A stretch of 64,000 nt of DNA from an uncultured Prevotellaceae bacterium (GTDB lineage: Bacteria; Bacteroidota; Bacteroidia; Bacteroidales; Bacteroidaceae): assembly GCA_947165505.1 (NCBI GenBank), contig CAMVAT010000001.1:1-64000 (forward strand), written 5' to 3'. Positions 16,576 through 25,211 of the stretch are shown piece after piece. The notes under the pieces were generated by a model. The model had not been told where the DNA came from. It did not search any database and worked only from the letters and a program-made list of their open reading frames with translations. The position numbers and the translations under genes are program-made. Every line of letters begins with the position of its first letter. Position 1 is the first letter of the stretch.

Positions 16576-18461
16576 TTCAACGAGCCTATCCGCTTGATGA
16601 TTTTCTTGCTGTTTTTGTCGATGTCTTGCAGGTCTTTGTGCAGACGGAGGCGGAAGCGCCACATGCGGAAATAGAAGAACAGCCCCAACGGCACGATGAT
16701 GGCGGAGATGACGTTGAGCCACCGACGCTCAAAAGGCCGGGTGTGCGCCTTGACGGCGAGCACGGGGTAGCGTGAGAGATGCGAGAGGATATATTTGTCG
16801 CGTGTGTTTCCCAGATCTTCTATCACCGCTTCGAGTTCTTCGCTGATGCGCTCTATCTCGTTGTCGGGCTGGTATCTGAAGAACACTTTGACGACATTGG
16901 GTGGCGACTTCAGGTGATGGTCGTGGGCGTACGACTTGATTTCTTCGCTGATACGCTCCAGTTGGGCTGCATCATGCGCGTAGTCGGGATCGGTGATGAT
17001 CACCTCCTTGCCCATGACCGTGCGCTTGAGGCGCAGGCCGAACATACGCATGAACAGGTTGCGGTAGGCATCCATGTTAAACACCGCCGAGTCGTTGTTG
17101 GCCTTATAGGTGATAAACACGGCCAGCGGCGTGAGCACCGCGGTGGCCAGGCCCTTGCCGAAGGCAACGGTCCAGATGCCGCTCCGCGCCATGCGGAAAC
17201 CGGTGTTGTCGAGGATATAGAAGATGATGAAGACGAGTACCGAGACGATGATGGGCACACCCAGGCCGCCCTTGCGGATGATGGCTCCGAGGGGCGCTCC
17301 GATAAAGAAGAAGATGACGCACGAGAAAGCCAGCGTGAATTTATTGATGGCCTCGATGAGATGCTGGCGTATCCAGCTGTCGCCGTCAGATGTGATCAGG
17401 CTCTTGTACTCCAGTTCGGTGGCCATCTGTTGCACCTTGGCATGGGCGGCATTGACCACAGCACGCTGCTTATCCACGTTCATCCGCTGATAGAGGGTGT
17501 CGAACACCATGTCTTTGACGGCCGCGGCCACTTCCAGCGTGTCGTCGCGCTTCAGGTTGGGCAGGTCGAAGTAGGATGCCTTTCCCTCACGGTAGTAGAT
17601 GCGCCCGATGGAGTCGTATTGCAGTTTGAGCGAGTCCATGTCATGGCTGATTTGCGCCAGGCTCTTGGCTTGCGCACGCTGCCCCATGCCGCCATTGTCG
17701 AGGTTGATCTCCGAGTCGAAGTCGAGCACGATGTCTTTCTTCCAGAATGTCTCGCGCCGGTAGGGCACCGAGGCGCTGTTGGCTAACTCCTGCGAACGCA
17801 TGTTCTCAAACCATTCGCCGCTATAGAGTGTGAGCAGCAGGTGCTTCTTCTCGGCTGTCGATTGCATACGGCCCGAGTCGGCCAGGATGATGGCGGCATC
17901 CTCATAGCTGCCCGTCATCCGGTATATCATAATGCCATAGAGCATGCCGGTGTCGAGGTTCTTCTCCTGCACATAGATATTACACTGCGGGATGCCATCG
18001 TAGAACACGCCCTCGGGTATCTCCAGCTCTGGACTCTTGTGCTTCATGGCCTCGATGAGCTGCGCCATCTTGTCGTTCGACATCGGTCCGATATTGTTTT
18101 GGAAGTAGAACGAGGCGCCGGCGATGAGCAGCACGACGAAGGCCAGCGGCTTGAGTGTCTGCATCAGCGAGATGCCAGCCGCCTTGATGGCCGTCAGTTC
18201 GGAGCTCTCGCCGAGGTTGCCAAAAGTGATGAGCGACGACAGCAGGATGGCCAGCGGCAGGGCTTGCGGCACCATCATCAGCGCCATATACCAGAAAAAC
18301 TGAGCGAGCACATCAATCGAGAGCCCTTTGCCGATGAGCACATCGATATATCGCCACACGAACTGCATCATCAGCACGAAAAGAGCGATGAAGAACGTGC
18401 CGATGAAGAGCAGTGCGAACTGCTTGAAGATAAGGATATATAATCGTTTAATGCGAAGCAT
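16563..18461 (-). CDS. LptF/LptG family permease (YjgP/YjgQ)
   Basis: An inner-membrane component of the LPS transporter that moves LPS from the inner membrane to the LptA bridge. N-terminal helices cover about residues 8-35, 55-80 and 100-118. A large periplasmic beta domain (about 120-350) follows, then three helices (about 360-460). At 632 residues it is far longer than E. coli LptF/G (about 360). The extra C-terminal part (about 465-632) contains another helix near 590-610 and a basic tail whose last residues overlap the TTCAACG repeat. It overlaps the preceding metallophosphatase gene by 14 nt. Confidence 0.85.
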   Translation of the reverse strand: MLRIKRLYILIFKQFALLFIGTFFIALFVLMMQFVWRYIDVLIGKGLSIDVLAQFFWYMALMMVPQALPLAILLSSLITFGNLGESSELTAIKAAGISLMQTLKPLAFVVLLIAGASFYFQNNIGPMSNDKMAQLIEAMKHKSPELEIPEGVFYDGIPQCNIYVQEKNLDTGMLYGIMIYRMTGSYEDAAIILADSGRMQSTAEKKHLLLTLYSGEWFENMRSQELANSASVPYRRETFWKKDIVLDFDSEINLDNGGMGQRAQAKSLAQISHDMDSLKLQYDSIGRIYYREGKASYFDLPNLKRDDTLEVAAAVKDMVFDTLYQRMNVDKQRAVVNAAHAKVQQMATELEYKSLITSDGDSWIRQHLIEAINKFTLAFSCVIFFFIGAPLGAIIRKGGLGVPIIVSVLVFIIFYILDNTGFRMARSGIWTVAFGKGLATAVLTPLAVFITYKANNDSAVFNMDAYRNLFMRMFGLRLKRTVMGKEVIITDPDYAHDAAQLERISEEIKSYAHDHHLKSPPNVVKVFFRYQPDNEIERISEELEAVIEDLGNTRDKYILSHLSRYPVLAVKAHTRPFERRWLNVISAIIVPLGLFFYFRMWRFRLRLHKDLQDIDKNSKKIIKRIGSLNVKH

Positions 18462-19299
18462 TTCTGTCGAGCGAGAGGGTCATCTTACCGATGTACGCGC
18501 CATGCTTTCCGTTTTGATCTACGGGCACCATGCGCCCGTCTAAGTCTTTGACATAGCGCAGCTCCTCAAAGTATGTATGTGAATGGCCTCCGAGCACGAG
18601 GTCGATGCCCCGGCTGCCAGCTATCACCTGTTGGTCGTTGGGTCCGTTGTGTTTGTCCCAACCCAGATGCGAGATGCAGATTACCACGTCGCATTTCTTC
18701 TTGCGCAGCAGGGTGGTCATCTCATTGGCCTTGGCGATGGGGTCAAGATAAGCGACGCCCTGGCATTTGCTCAGATCGACCAGCCCCTCCATCATGGGGT
18801 CGAGGGCGAAGACGCCTATCTTCAGTCCGTTGCGCTTGATGATGATGTAGGGTTTGACCAGTCCCTCGAGCTCGGTGCCGCTGAAATCGTAATTGGAACA
18901 GACAATCGGGAATTGGGCCATACGAAACAAACGCGCCATATTCTCCATGCCGAAGTCGAACTCATGGTTGCCGATGGTCGAGGCATCGATGCCCATGCGG
19001 TTCATCAGCCCTATCTCCACGTCGCCGTGATAGATGGTGTAGAAAGGCGAACCCTGGCAGAAGTCGCCGCTGTCGAAATAGAGGAGGTCGGGGTGCGCCA
19101 TGCGCTCCTGCCGCAACAGCTCTAATCGGCGGATGAAACCGCCTTTTCCGGCGATGTCCTTCTCTTTGATATTGACGCTCAGGGGGTCGATGCAACTATG
19201 TGTGTCGTTGGTATGCAAGATGACCAACTCTTTCTTCTGTGCCATGGCCACACCCGCCACGACAAGACACATCAGGGTGATGATATATTTCCTTACCAT
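18448..19299 (-). CDS. 5'-nucleotidase/UshA-type metallophosphatase, catalytic part
   Basis: A 283-residue exported calcineurin-like phosphoesterase. The signal peptide is MVRKYIITLMCLVVAGVAMAQ. Metal-binding motifs are HTNDTHS (about 29-35), DSGDFCQGSPFY, IGNHEFDFG, and the C-terminal GGHSHTYFE. In UshA these are fused to a C-terminal substrate domain. Here that domain is the adjacent upstream gene, separated by 2 nt, so the two products probably work together in the periplasm to release phosphate from nucleotides. Confidence 0.88.
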   Translation of the reverse strand: MVRKYIITLMCLVVAGVAMAQKKELVILHTNDTHSCIDPLSVNIKEKDIAGKGGFIRRLELLRQERMAHPDLLYFDSGDFCQGSPFYTIYHGDVEIGLMNRMGIDASTIGNHEFDFGMENMARLFRMAQFPIVCSNYDFSGTELEGLVKPYIIIKRNGLKIGVFALDPMMEGLVDLSKCQGVAYLDPIAKANEMTTLLRKKKCDVVICISHLGWDKHNGPNDQQVIAGSRGIDLVLGGHSHTYFEELRYVKDLDGRMVPVDQNGKHGAYIGKMTLSLDRNASH

Positions 19300-19301
19300 G
19301 A

Positions 19302-20066
19302 TTATTCCTCCACAATGATTCGTCCGTCGGGAGCGGCGCTGACCACTTCACCGTTTTTCATCTTTTCCTGGAAGTAGCGGATGATGACCTCGCGGTTGAG
19401 ATCTTCGTCGCGCCCAAGCATCTTCACGTCGGTGGCGTTCTTGAATGCCACCATGTCGTCGTTGCCCTGCGCCACATAGTCGATGGTGGCGATGCGGTAT
19501 TGACGGGCGGGGTCTATGGGCTGCCCGCCGATGGTCACACTCTTCACCCGCTTGTCGGCTGAGATGACCAACCGCACCTCGCGGCTGAGCCCCTCCCCTC
19601 CCCTGCCGGCTATCTGGCTCATCAGTTCCGATACCTGGCTGCCGGTGAGGGTGACAAACACGATCTTGTTTTCAAACGGCGCCACCGACACCACATCGCC
19701 AATGGTGATATCACCCTTGGGCAGTGACGCACGTATGCCACCTATATTATATACGGCGAAGTCGGGATGCTCACCATACTGCGCACCGGCCCACATAAAG
19801 ATGTCGGGCAGCAGGTTTGACAAAGGACTTTCCGGACGGTAAGCATCCAGATAGGCGGCTGTGCGGCCCACCACCGGTTTCATCTGACCGTCAACACGTG
19901 TGCGGTAAGGCGCCATGAACTGCTCCACCTCGCTGTTGGGCGCGTCATACCGGCTGTCAACAGCTATGCGAGTGCGCTCCACCCCCGTCACATGATACCG
20001 CGCTGTGCGGCAACCAGTGCACAGGAGAGCCGCCGCCATCAAGAAATAGGTGATTGTCCTCTTCAT
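19302..20066 (-). CDS. 5'-nucleotidase C-terminal-domain lipoprotein
   Basis: The 254-residue product from the ATG at 20066 has a lipoprotein signal (lipobox ending at Cys19 in LLCTGC). The substrate-binding half of a UshA-type nucleotidase follows: LSNLLPDIFMWAGAQYG, YNIGGIRASLPKGDI, VTLTGSQVSELM and YVAQGNDDM. It contains no metal-binding motifs of its own and relies on the catalytic gene 2 nt downstream. I recall this split arrangement from other Bacteroidales. The longer in-frame start is rejected because it runs into the tRNA gene. Confidence 0.85.
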   Translation of the reverse strand: MKRTITYFLMAAALLCTGCRTARYHVTGVERTRIAVDSRYDAPNSEVEQFMAPYRTRVDGQMKPVVGRTAAYLDAYRPESPLSNLLPDIFMWAGAQYGEHPDFAVYNIGGIRASLPKGDITIGDVVSVAPFENKIVFVTLTGSQVSELMSQIAGRGGEGLSREVRLVISADKRVKSVTIGGQPIDPARQYRIATIDYVAQGNDDMVAFKNATDVKMLGRDEDLNREVIIRYFQEKMKNGEVVSAAPDGRIIVEE

Positions 20067-20150
20067 ATCAGATCGGTGTAAGGATAAAACATTATTTTTA
20101 TAAAAAAAGCACTCACGAACCGAAATCCGCAAATGCTTATCACGCCACAG

Positions 20151-20224
20151 TAGCGGGAGCCGGGATTGAACCGGCGACCTCATGATTATGAATCATGCGC
20201 TCTAACCAGCTGAGCTATCCCGCC
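20151..20224 (-). tRNA. tRNA with CAU anticodon (tRNA-Met, elongator type)
   Basis: The 74-nt cloverleaf is complete. Acceptor GGCGGGA pairs with TCCCGCT (with a G-U at 1-72), the D-arm is TAGCTCAGCTGGTTAGAGC, the anticodon loop TTCATAA lies on a CATGA/TCATG stem, and the T-arm is GCCGGTTCAATCCCGGC. CCA is not encoded. The paired 1-72 argues against an initiator tRNA. A lysidine-modified tRNA-Ile2 also has CAU and is not excluded. Confidence 0.93.
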
Positions 20225-20245
20225 AACAAATCTGCTTAGCGGGTG

Positions 20246-20276
20246 CAAAGGTACTATAAAGTTTTCATTCCGCAAA
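20246..20276 (-). promoter_or_regulatory. tRNA promoter
   Basis: TTTG (20273-20276), a 19-nt spacer and TACCTTTG (20246-20253) on the minus strand give a full consensus match 22 nt before the tRNA. Confidence 0.75.
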
Positions 20277-20295
20277 AAATATTTCGTGTTTTTTC

Positions 20296-20324
20296 TTTGT
20301 TTTCCCATTTTTTTACTATTTTTG
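20296..20324 (+). promoter_or_regulatory. promoter of the START-like gene
   Basis: TTTG (20296-20299) and TATTTTTG (20317-20324) are separated by 17 nt, slightly short of the usual spacing. The ATG is 33 nt downstream. Confidence 0.45.
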
Positions 20325-20356
20325 TAGCGAAATTGTTGAATACCAATGGAAAGCTT

Positions 20357-20755
20357 ATGGAAAAAAAGAAGATCTACATTGAGCACCCCCTGAAATCTAA
20401 GTCGGCTAACATCATTTGGCAGGCTATCAGTACCGAGGGCGGACTGGCTAAATGGATTGCAGACAACGTGCAACAGTTTGACGACACATTCGAGTTTATG
20501 TGGGGAGCACCATGGGCACACCACGAGACACGTAAGGCCCATATTATAAATAAGGTGAAAAACAAATACATCCAACTGCGCTGGGACGACGAAGAGGAAG
20601 ACGACGCTTTCCTGGAGATGCGGATGACGAAAAACGACCTCACCGGCGACTACGTGCTACAAATCACCGACTTCGCCTACGACGAGGATATCGACTGGCT
20701 CTACTCCATCTGGGACCGCAACTTCGAAGCCATGTGGCGCACCATGGGGATATAA
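20357..20755 (+). CDS. START-like/AHSA1-related domain protein
   Basis: The 132-residue protein starts MEKKKIYIEHPLKSKSANIIWQ. It has the alpha/beta layout of the SRPBCC/START-like proteins common in Bacteroidetes, with WGAPWAHHETRKAHII in the middle and DWLYSIWDRNFEAMWRTMGI as the long C-terminal helix. The middle is strongly acidic (DDEEEDDAF). Such proteins bind hydrophobic ligands or act as co-chaperones, but no role is known for this group. It is divergent from the tRNA. Confidence 0.75.
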   Translation: MEKKKIYIEHPLKSKSANIIWQAISTEGGLAKWIADNVQQFDDTFEFMWGAPWAHHETRKAHIINKVKNKYIQLRWDDEEEDDAFLEMRMTKNDLTGDYVLQITDFAYDEDIDWLYSIWDRNFEAMWRTMGI

Positions 20756-20818
20756 TTTTTGGGGCAGGGAGCAAGGGGCAGGGGGCAGGAGATATGCCCA
20801 AGCACGAATACACCTGCC
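20756..20818. repeat. GGGGCAG heptad repeat with GGAGATATG end
   Basis: TTTTGGGGCAG, GGAGCAA, GGGGCAG and GGGGCAG units run into GAGATATGCCC. The block shares its TTTTGGGG start and GGCAGGAGATATG end with the composite elements at 35758 and 37028. Confidence 0.75.
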
Positions 20819-20846
20819 CCTGAAAAAAACATTTTTTGCCGAAAAT

Positions 20847-20877
20847 TTTGTCAGTTAGGAAAATTGTCGTACCTTTG
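20847..20877 (+). promoter_or_regulatory. rplS promoter
   Basis: TTTG (20847-20850), a 19-nt spacer and TACCTTTG (20870-20877) match the consensus fully. The transcript would start near 20884, giving a leader of about 84 nt. Confidence 0.8.
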
Positions 20878-20883
20878 CACCCA

Positions 20884-20967
20884 CTTTCGGCGTAATCGCT
20901 GGCAGGAAGAAGAGTAGCCTCGCTATGTTGCGTCGGAATCCATCAATATTTAAACGTTTAAAAAACA
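20884..20967 (+). promoter_or_regulatory. rplS 5' leader with a palindrome before the start
   Basis: The leader ends with the perfect 14-bp palindrome TTTAAACGTTTAAA (20949-20962), 5 nt before the ATG. Autoregulatory leaders are known for L19 in other bacteria, but no match to a known structure could be established by eye. Confidence 0.35.
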
Positions 20968-21336
20968 ATGGATTTAATCAAAGTTGCTGAAGAAGCATTC
21001 GCAACCCCGAAACGAGAGAAAAACGACAGCTTCAAACCGGGTGACACCGTGACTGTCGCTTACAAAATCATCGAGGGCACCAAAGAGCGTATCCAGCTCT
21101 ATCGTGGTGTCGTGATCCGTATTTCGGGACACGGTGACAAGAAGCGTTTCACCGTGCGTAAGATGTCTGGCACCGTAGGCGTGGAGCGTATCTTCCCCTT
21201 GGAGTCGCCCAACATCGATTCTATCACCGTCAACAAGTACGGTAAGGTGCGTCGCGCTAAGTTGTACTACCTGCGCAACCTCACTGGTAAGAAGGCACGC
21301 ATCAAGGAACGCCGCGGTCCGAAACCCGTTGAATAA
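20968..21336 (+). CDS. rplS: 50S ribosomal protein L19
   Basis: L19 sits at the 30S-50S interface. The 122-residue sequence has [26 protein letters not shown]-type core strands ([10 protein letters not shown]), [18 protein letters not shown] and the basic C-terminus [15 protein letters not shown]. The length is normal. Its own promoter and an intrinsic terminator make it a single-gene unit. Confidence 0.97.
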   Translation: MDLIKVAEEAFATPKREKNDSFKPGDTVTVAYKIIEGTKERIQLYRGVVIRISGHGDKKRFTVRKMSGTVGVERIFPLESPNIDSITVNKYGKVRRAKLYYLRNLTGKKARIKERRGPKPVE

Positions 21337-21350
21337 TCCGTAAAAAAAAG

Positions 21351-21382
21351 AATGCTCTCCACTGTAGGAGAGTATTTTTTTT
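21351..21382 (+). terminator. rplS terminator
   Basis: AATGCTCTCC pairs with GGAGAGTATT around a 6-nt loop, followed by eight T residues, 15 nt after the rplS stop codon. Confidence 0.9.
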
Positions 21383-21411
21383 GCATTATCCATTTTTTTT
21401 GCTTAACTTTG
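21380..21411 (+). promoter_or_regulatory. promoter of the AICAR transformylase gene
   Basis: TTTG (21380-21383), 20 nt and TAACTTTG (21404-21411) form a full consensus match. The -33 box overlaps the T-run of the rplS terminator. The leader is about 105 nt. Confidence 0.8.
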
Positions 21412-21434
21412 CCACGTTGTGGCGAAATTACTCC

Positions 21435-21491
21435 GTCATCAGCGCCTGCCACCGCACCATCGACCGTGCCAAGACCGTCAGGGGCAAATGA
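21435..21491 (+). pseudogene. C-terminal coding relic in the AICAR transformylase leader
   Basis: In frame, 18 codons read VISACHRTIDRAKTVRGK and end in TGA. The minus-strand fragment at 29845-29961 ends NISADRRTIDRAKIVRVK (13 of 18 identical), so both appear to derive from the same gene family tail. Confidence 0.45.
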
Positions 21492-21522
21492 AACATCGCA
21501 ACTAATACTAAGGTAAAAAGAT

Positions 21523-22704
21523 ATGAAAGAATTAGCATTGAAGTACGGATGCAATCCGAACCAGAAGCCCTCGCGCATCTACATGAGCGAAGGCGAGTTG
21601 CCCATCGAAGTGCTCAACGGCCGACCCGGCTATATCAACTTCCTCGACGCACTCAACAGCTGGCAGTTGGTGAGCGAACTGAAGGCTGCCACCGGCCTGC
21701 CCTCAGCCGCCTCGTTCAAACACGTGTCGCCCGCCGGTGCCGCTGTTGGCCTGCCCCTGAGCGACACGCTGAAGAAAATCTATTTCGTAGATGACATCGA
21801 CATCGACCCCTCGCCCATCGCTTGCGCCTACGCACGGGCACGCGGCGCCGACCGCATGAGCTCGTACGGCGACTTCATCGCGCTGAGCGACACGTGCGAC
21901 AGTACCACGGCGCTGCTCATCAAACGCGAGGTGAGCGACGGCGTCATCGCACCCGACTACACGCCTGAGGCTCTCGACATCCTGCGCGAGAAGCGTAAAG
22001 GCACCTACAACGTCATCAAGATGGACCCCGCATACCGCCCCGCACCCATCGAGCACAAACAGGTGTTCGGCATCACGTTTGAACAGGGACGCAACGAGAT
22101 ACGGCTCGACGACCCCGCACTCTTCGAAAACATACCCACAGCCAACAAAACATTCACCGACGAGGCGCGGCGCGACCTCATCATCGCTCTCATCACACTG
22201 AAATACACGCAGAGCAACTCGGTGTGCTACGTCAAAGACGGACAGGCCATCGGCATCGGAGCCGGACAGCAGAGCCGCATACACTGCACACGCCTGGCCG
22301 GCAACAAAGCCGACATCTGGTGGCTGCGCCAGCACCCGAAGGTGATGAACCTGCCCTTCGTGGAGAAGATACGTCGCGCCGACCGCGACAATACCATCGA
22401 CGTGTATATCAGCGAAGACCACGACGATGTGCTGGCCGACGGCACATGGCAGCAGTTCTTCACAGAAAAGCCCGAAGTGCTGACCATGGAAGAGAAGAAG
22501 GCATGGATAGCGCAGAACACGAAGGTAGCCCTGGGCAGCGACGCGTTCTTCCCCTTCGGCGACAACATCGAACGGGCACACAAGAGCGGCGTGGAATACA
22601 TCGCACAGGCAGGCGGCAGCGTGCGCGACGACCATGTCATCGCCACCTGCGACAAATACGGCATCGCCATGGCCTTCACCGGCGTCAGACTGTTCCATCA
22701 TTAA
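21523..22704 (+). CDS. AICAR transformylase (stand-alone PurH C-terminal-type enzyme)
   Basis: The predicted reaction is transfer of a formyl group from 10-formyl-THF to AICAR to give FAICAR in purine synthesis. The 393 residues contain the catalytic Lys66-His67 pair in SFKHVSPAGAAVG, FGITFEQGRNEIRLDD, and the C-terminal RDDHVIATCDKYGIAMAFTGVR. The N-terminal IMP cyclohydrolase domain of bifunctional PurH is absent, so the ring-closing step must be done elsewhere. I recall such single-domain forms in Bacteroidales besides a full PurH. Confidence 0.9.
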   Translation: MKELALKYGCNPNQKPSRIYMSEGELPIEVLNGRPGYINFLDALNSWQLVSELKAATGLPSAASFKHVSPAGAAVGLPLSDTLKKIYFVDDIDIDPSPIACAYARARGADRMSSYGDFIALSDTCDSTTALLIKREVSDGVIAPDYTPEALDILREKRKGTYNVIKMDPAYRPAPIEHKQVFGITFEQGRNEIRLDDPALFENIPTANKTFTDEARRDLIIALITLKYTQSNSVCYVKDGQAIGIGAGQQSRIHCTRLAGNKADIWWLRQHPKVMNLPFVEKIRRADRDNTIDVYISEDHDDVLADGTWQQFFTEKPEVLTMEEKKAWIAQNTKVALGSDAFFPFGDNIERAHKSGVEYIAQAGGSVRDDHVIATCDKYGIAMAFTGVRLFHH

Positions 22705-22705
22705 G

Positions 22706-22891
22706 GAGACCCACCCCTGCCCCTCCCTTGTAGGGAGGGGAGTAGTTACTCTCCAGATGGGAATCGGGGCAGGGAGCCTTCACTTTAAACATTGAACATT
22801 GAACTTTATGATTATCTCTTTATCCCCCATTTATGGTGATAGGCGTGCTATCTACTCCCCTCCCTACAAGGGAGGGGCTGGGGGGAGGGTC
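22706..22891. repeat. inverted-repeat element (MITE-like)
   Basis: Arms of about 40 bp at 22706-22745 and 22851-22891 are inverted copies. Each contains the perfect hairpin CCCCTCCCT/AGGGAGGGG with a TGT or ACA loop. The 105-bp interior has ATTGAAC units. There is no coding capacity. It fills most of the gap after the AICAR transformylase gene and could also terminate its transcript. Confidence 0.7.
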
Positions 22892-22912
22892 TGCCTGTAA
22901 GTTAATTATATT

Positions 22913-23092
22913 ATGGATATCGACGAGATCATAGCCGGAGGCGGACTGGTGTTCAAACCGGCCAAAAAAGAAAAGCGCGACGAGGGCAAGGTGAAAACCA
23001 AGGCCAAGAAGAAGAAATACATCACGGGCGCACACGGAAGCGGCAGCGCCCGGCAGAAAGCGAAATACAGAGCGAAAAGAGCGAAAAGATAG
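22913..23092 (+). CDS. small very basic protein (59 aa)
   Basis: The frame starts MDIDEIIAGGGLVFKPAKKE and continues with a Lys/Arg/Ala-rich tail ending RAKRAKR. The acidic-hydrophobic start and basic tail suggest a nucleic-acid- or ribosome-associated small protein, but no family is recognised. It converges on pgeF with 13 bp between stop codons. Sensible codon use and a clean stop support it. Confidence 0.5.
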   Translation: MDIDEIIAGGGLVFKPAKKEKRDEGKVKTKAKKKKYITGAHGSGSARQKAKYRAKRAKR

Positions 23093-23105
23093 GCTTACGC
23101 GCTAG

Positions 23106-23900
23106 TTACTTCAACATCAATCCCGAGAAGATGCGCCCCGACTGTACACCGAGGCGGCGTGCGGAGAAGAAACGGTCGCACGCATCATAGGTGCAAATGC
23201 CTGACTGATGGATTTGCGAAGATGGCACACCGACAACTGTTAGTTGCAACTGATTGCACAGCGGCAGGTCGATGTGCCATTTTGCATATCTGCGGGCGAT
23301 GGCAGACATACCAAAACCAGCATCAGCAAACGTCTGATACACCTCTTCGCCCACCTCAAAGTTTTTCATTGATATACCCGGACCGATGACAGCACACAAG
23401 TGCACGGGGTCGGTATGAAAAGTCATTTGCATCGCCCCGATTGCCTTCTCGGCGATGCGTGCCACGGTGCCGCGCCACCCGGCGTGCACGGCACACACGG
23501 CATGATGCTCCTGATCATAGAGCAAGACGGGTATGCAGTCGGCGGTAGACACACCTACGCACACATCATGAAGTTGTGTCATGACGGCATCCACGCCTTC
23601 AAGGGTGGTGGCTTGAGCATCGGCCGACAGAGAGAAAAAAGCATCGTCTATCAGCCGTACTTCGGTGCCATGTGTCTGGTGCGGGAAGACCAAACGGTCA
23701 TCATCCACCCCGACGGTCTGGCAGAATAAAGCACGATTGCGGCGAACGGCCTCGGGGTCGTCGCCGCAATAGCGGTTGATATTGAAGTCGGCATAGTGCC
23801 CCTGACCGACGCCCGCCCCGTGGCGCAGGGTGCTGAATGCCAGCACATCATCGCCCAAGGAGTAGCGCAGCAGGCCCACCTGCCGGTCGTCACTTGTCAT
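23106..23900 (-). CDS. pgeF: YfiH/PgeF family (laccase-domain) protein
   Basis: This family was long called polyphenol oxidase. Members act as purine nucleoside phosphorylase/adenosine deaminase-type enzymes or in peptidoglycan editing. The 264-residue protein has the metal-binding motifs [25 protein letters not shown] and [15 protein letters not shown], and ends with an [10 protein letters not shown] element. The start at 23900 (ATG overlapping the obg stop region; 23906 is also possible) gives an overlap of about 11 nt and suggests translational coupling to obg. Confidence 0.88.
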   Translation of the reverse strand: MTSDDRQVGLLRYSLGDDVLAFSTLRHGAGVGQGHYADFNINRYCGDDPEAVRRNRALFCQTVGVDDDRLVFPHQTHGTEVRLIDDAFFSLSADAQATTLEGVDAVMTQLHDVCVGVSTADCIPVLLYDQEHHAVCAVHAGWRGTVARIAEKAIGAMQMTFHTDPVHLCAVIGPGISMKNFEVGEEVYQTFADAGFGMSAIARRYAKWHIDLPLCNQLQLTVVGVPSSQIHQSGICTYDACDRFFSARRLGVQSGRIFSGLMLK

Positions 23901-25062
23901 CGTCATCGTCGTATTCGTATTCAAAGTCGTCGATGTCCTCCACCTCATCGTCATCGACATACTCGATGTCGCCATCCTCACCCTCGGCCAATAACTCGGC
24001 AGCGAAGACCGACATGTCCTTATCGCGATGCACGAGGGTGTCTTCGGCGGTAATGCTCTGCAGCTTGTTACTCTCGCTGTTGAGTTCGCGCCACAGCACA
24101 TCCTTCAGTTCTTCCAGTCCATAGCCGGTGACCGAAGAGATGAACACCACGGGCAGGTCTGTCGGGGTGGTCTCGCGCAGCATCTCGATGAGCTCATCGT
24201 CGAGCAGGTCGCACTTCGTGACGGCCAGCACCCGGTGCTTGTCGAGCATTTCAGGATTGAAGTTGCGCAGTTCGCCCAGCAACACCTCATACTCGTGCAG
24301 AATATCGTCGGTGTCGCCCGGCACCATGAACAGCAGCAGCGAGTTGCGCTCGATATGCCGCAGGAAACGCAGGCCGAGGCCCTTGCCCTCCGACGCCCCC
24401 TCGATGATGCCCGGTATGTCGGCCATGACAAACGACTGGCGGTCGCGGTAGCCCACGATGCCGAGCGACGGTTCGAGCGTGGTGAAGGGGTAGTTGGCTA
24501 TCTTGGGCCTGGCGCTCGACAGCGATGAGAGCAGCGTGCTCTTGCCCGCATTGGGAAAGCCCACCAGTCCGACATCCGCCAGCAACTTGAGTTCGAGGAT
24601 GATGGTCATCTCCTGCATCGGCTCACCGGGCTGGGCATAACGTGGGGCCTGATTGGTGGCCGAGCGGAACTGATAATTGCCCAGTCCTCCTCTGCCGCCC
24701 TTCAGCAGCACCACCTCCTGGCCGTCGGTCGTCACATCACAGATATACTTACCCGTATCGGCGTCATACACCACCGTGCCGCAGGGCACGTCGATGTACT
24801 GGTTCTTGCCTTTGGTGCCATGGCATTTGTCGCGCCCGCCGTTGCCACCATGTTCGGCAAACACATGCCGTTGGTATTTCAGGTGCAAGAGCGTCCAGAA
24901 ATTATGGTTGCCGCGCAGGATGACGCTGCCCCCGTCGCCCCCGTCGCCCCCGTCGGGTCCGCCGTTGGGGTTATATTTCACGTGGCGCAGGTGCATCGAC
25001 CCTCTGCCGCCCTTGCCCGAGCGGCAGTATATTTTCACATAGTCAACGAAATTGGATTCCAT
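23890..25062 (-). CDS. obg: Obg family GTPase
   Basis: An essential GTPase in late 50S ribosome assembly and stress signalling. The 390 residues carry the Gly-rich Obg fold (1-158, with [15 protein letters not shown]), then the G domain: G1 GFPNAGKST (168-176), G2 around [10 protein letters not shown]3 DIPGIIEGA and G4 TKCD. The C-terminal domain is short and ends with an extremely acidic tail (about 355-390, runs of Asp). It sits in the hpt-adk-obg-pgeF cluster; the adk-obg spacer is filled with repeats. Confidence 0.96.
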   Translation of the reverse strand: MESNFVDYVKIYCRSGKGGRGSMHLRHVKYNPNGGPDGGDGGDGGSVILRGNHNFWTLLHLKYQRHVFAEHGGNGGRDKCHGTKGKNQYIDVPCGTVVYDADTGKYICDVTTDGQEVVLLKGGRGGLGNYQFRSATNQAPRYAQPGEPMQEMTIILELKLLADVGLVGFPNAGKSTLLSSLSSARPKIANYPFTTLEPSLGIVGYRDRQSFVMADIPGIIEGASEGKGLGLRFLRHIERNSLLLFMVPGDTDDILHEYEVLLGELRNFNPEMLDKHRVLAVTKCDLLDDELIEMLRETTPTDLPVVFISSVTGYGLEELKDVLWRELNSESNKLQSITAEDTLVHRDKDMSVFAAELLAEGEDGDIEYVDDDEVEDIDDFEYEYDDDDDK

Positions 25063-25075
25063 TAGTTTTTAGAAA

Positions 25076-25206
25076 GTTGGGGGAGTTGAGGAAGGCAGAG
25101 GAAGATGAAAAAGTTAAGGAAGTTAAAGAAGTCAAAGGTAGTTAAGGACATTGGTTCTCTATTAGCGGACTAATCTCTTACCTCTTACCTCTCACCTCTT
25201 ACCTCT
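25076..25206. repeat. repeat spacer between adk and obg
   Basis: AGTTAAGGA/AGTTAAAGA-like units (25085-25145) are followed by CTCTTAC/CTCTCAC heptads (25172-25208). The CTCTTACCTCTCACC block is the reverse complement of the GAGAGGTAAGAG arrays at 35760 and 37030. Confidence 0.75.
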
Positions 25207-25211
25207 TACGC

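Noticed and set aside
18448..20066. Frameshifted UshA-type nucleotidase
   Set aside because: Both genes have their own signal peptides (one Sec, one lipoprotein), so this is a genuine two-gene arrangement and not a broken gene.
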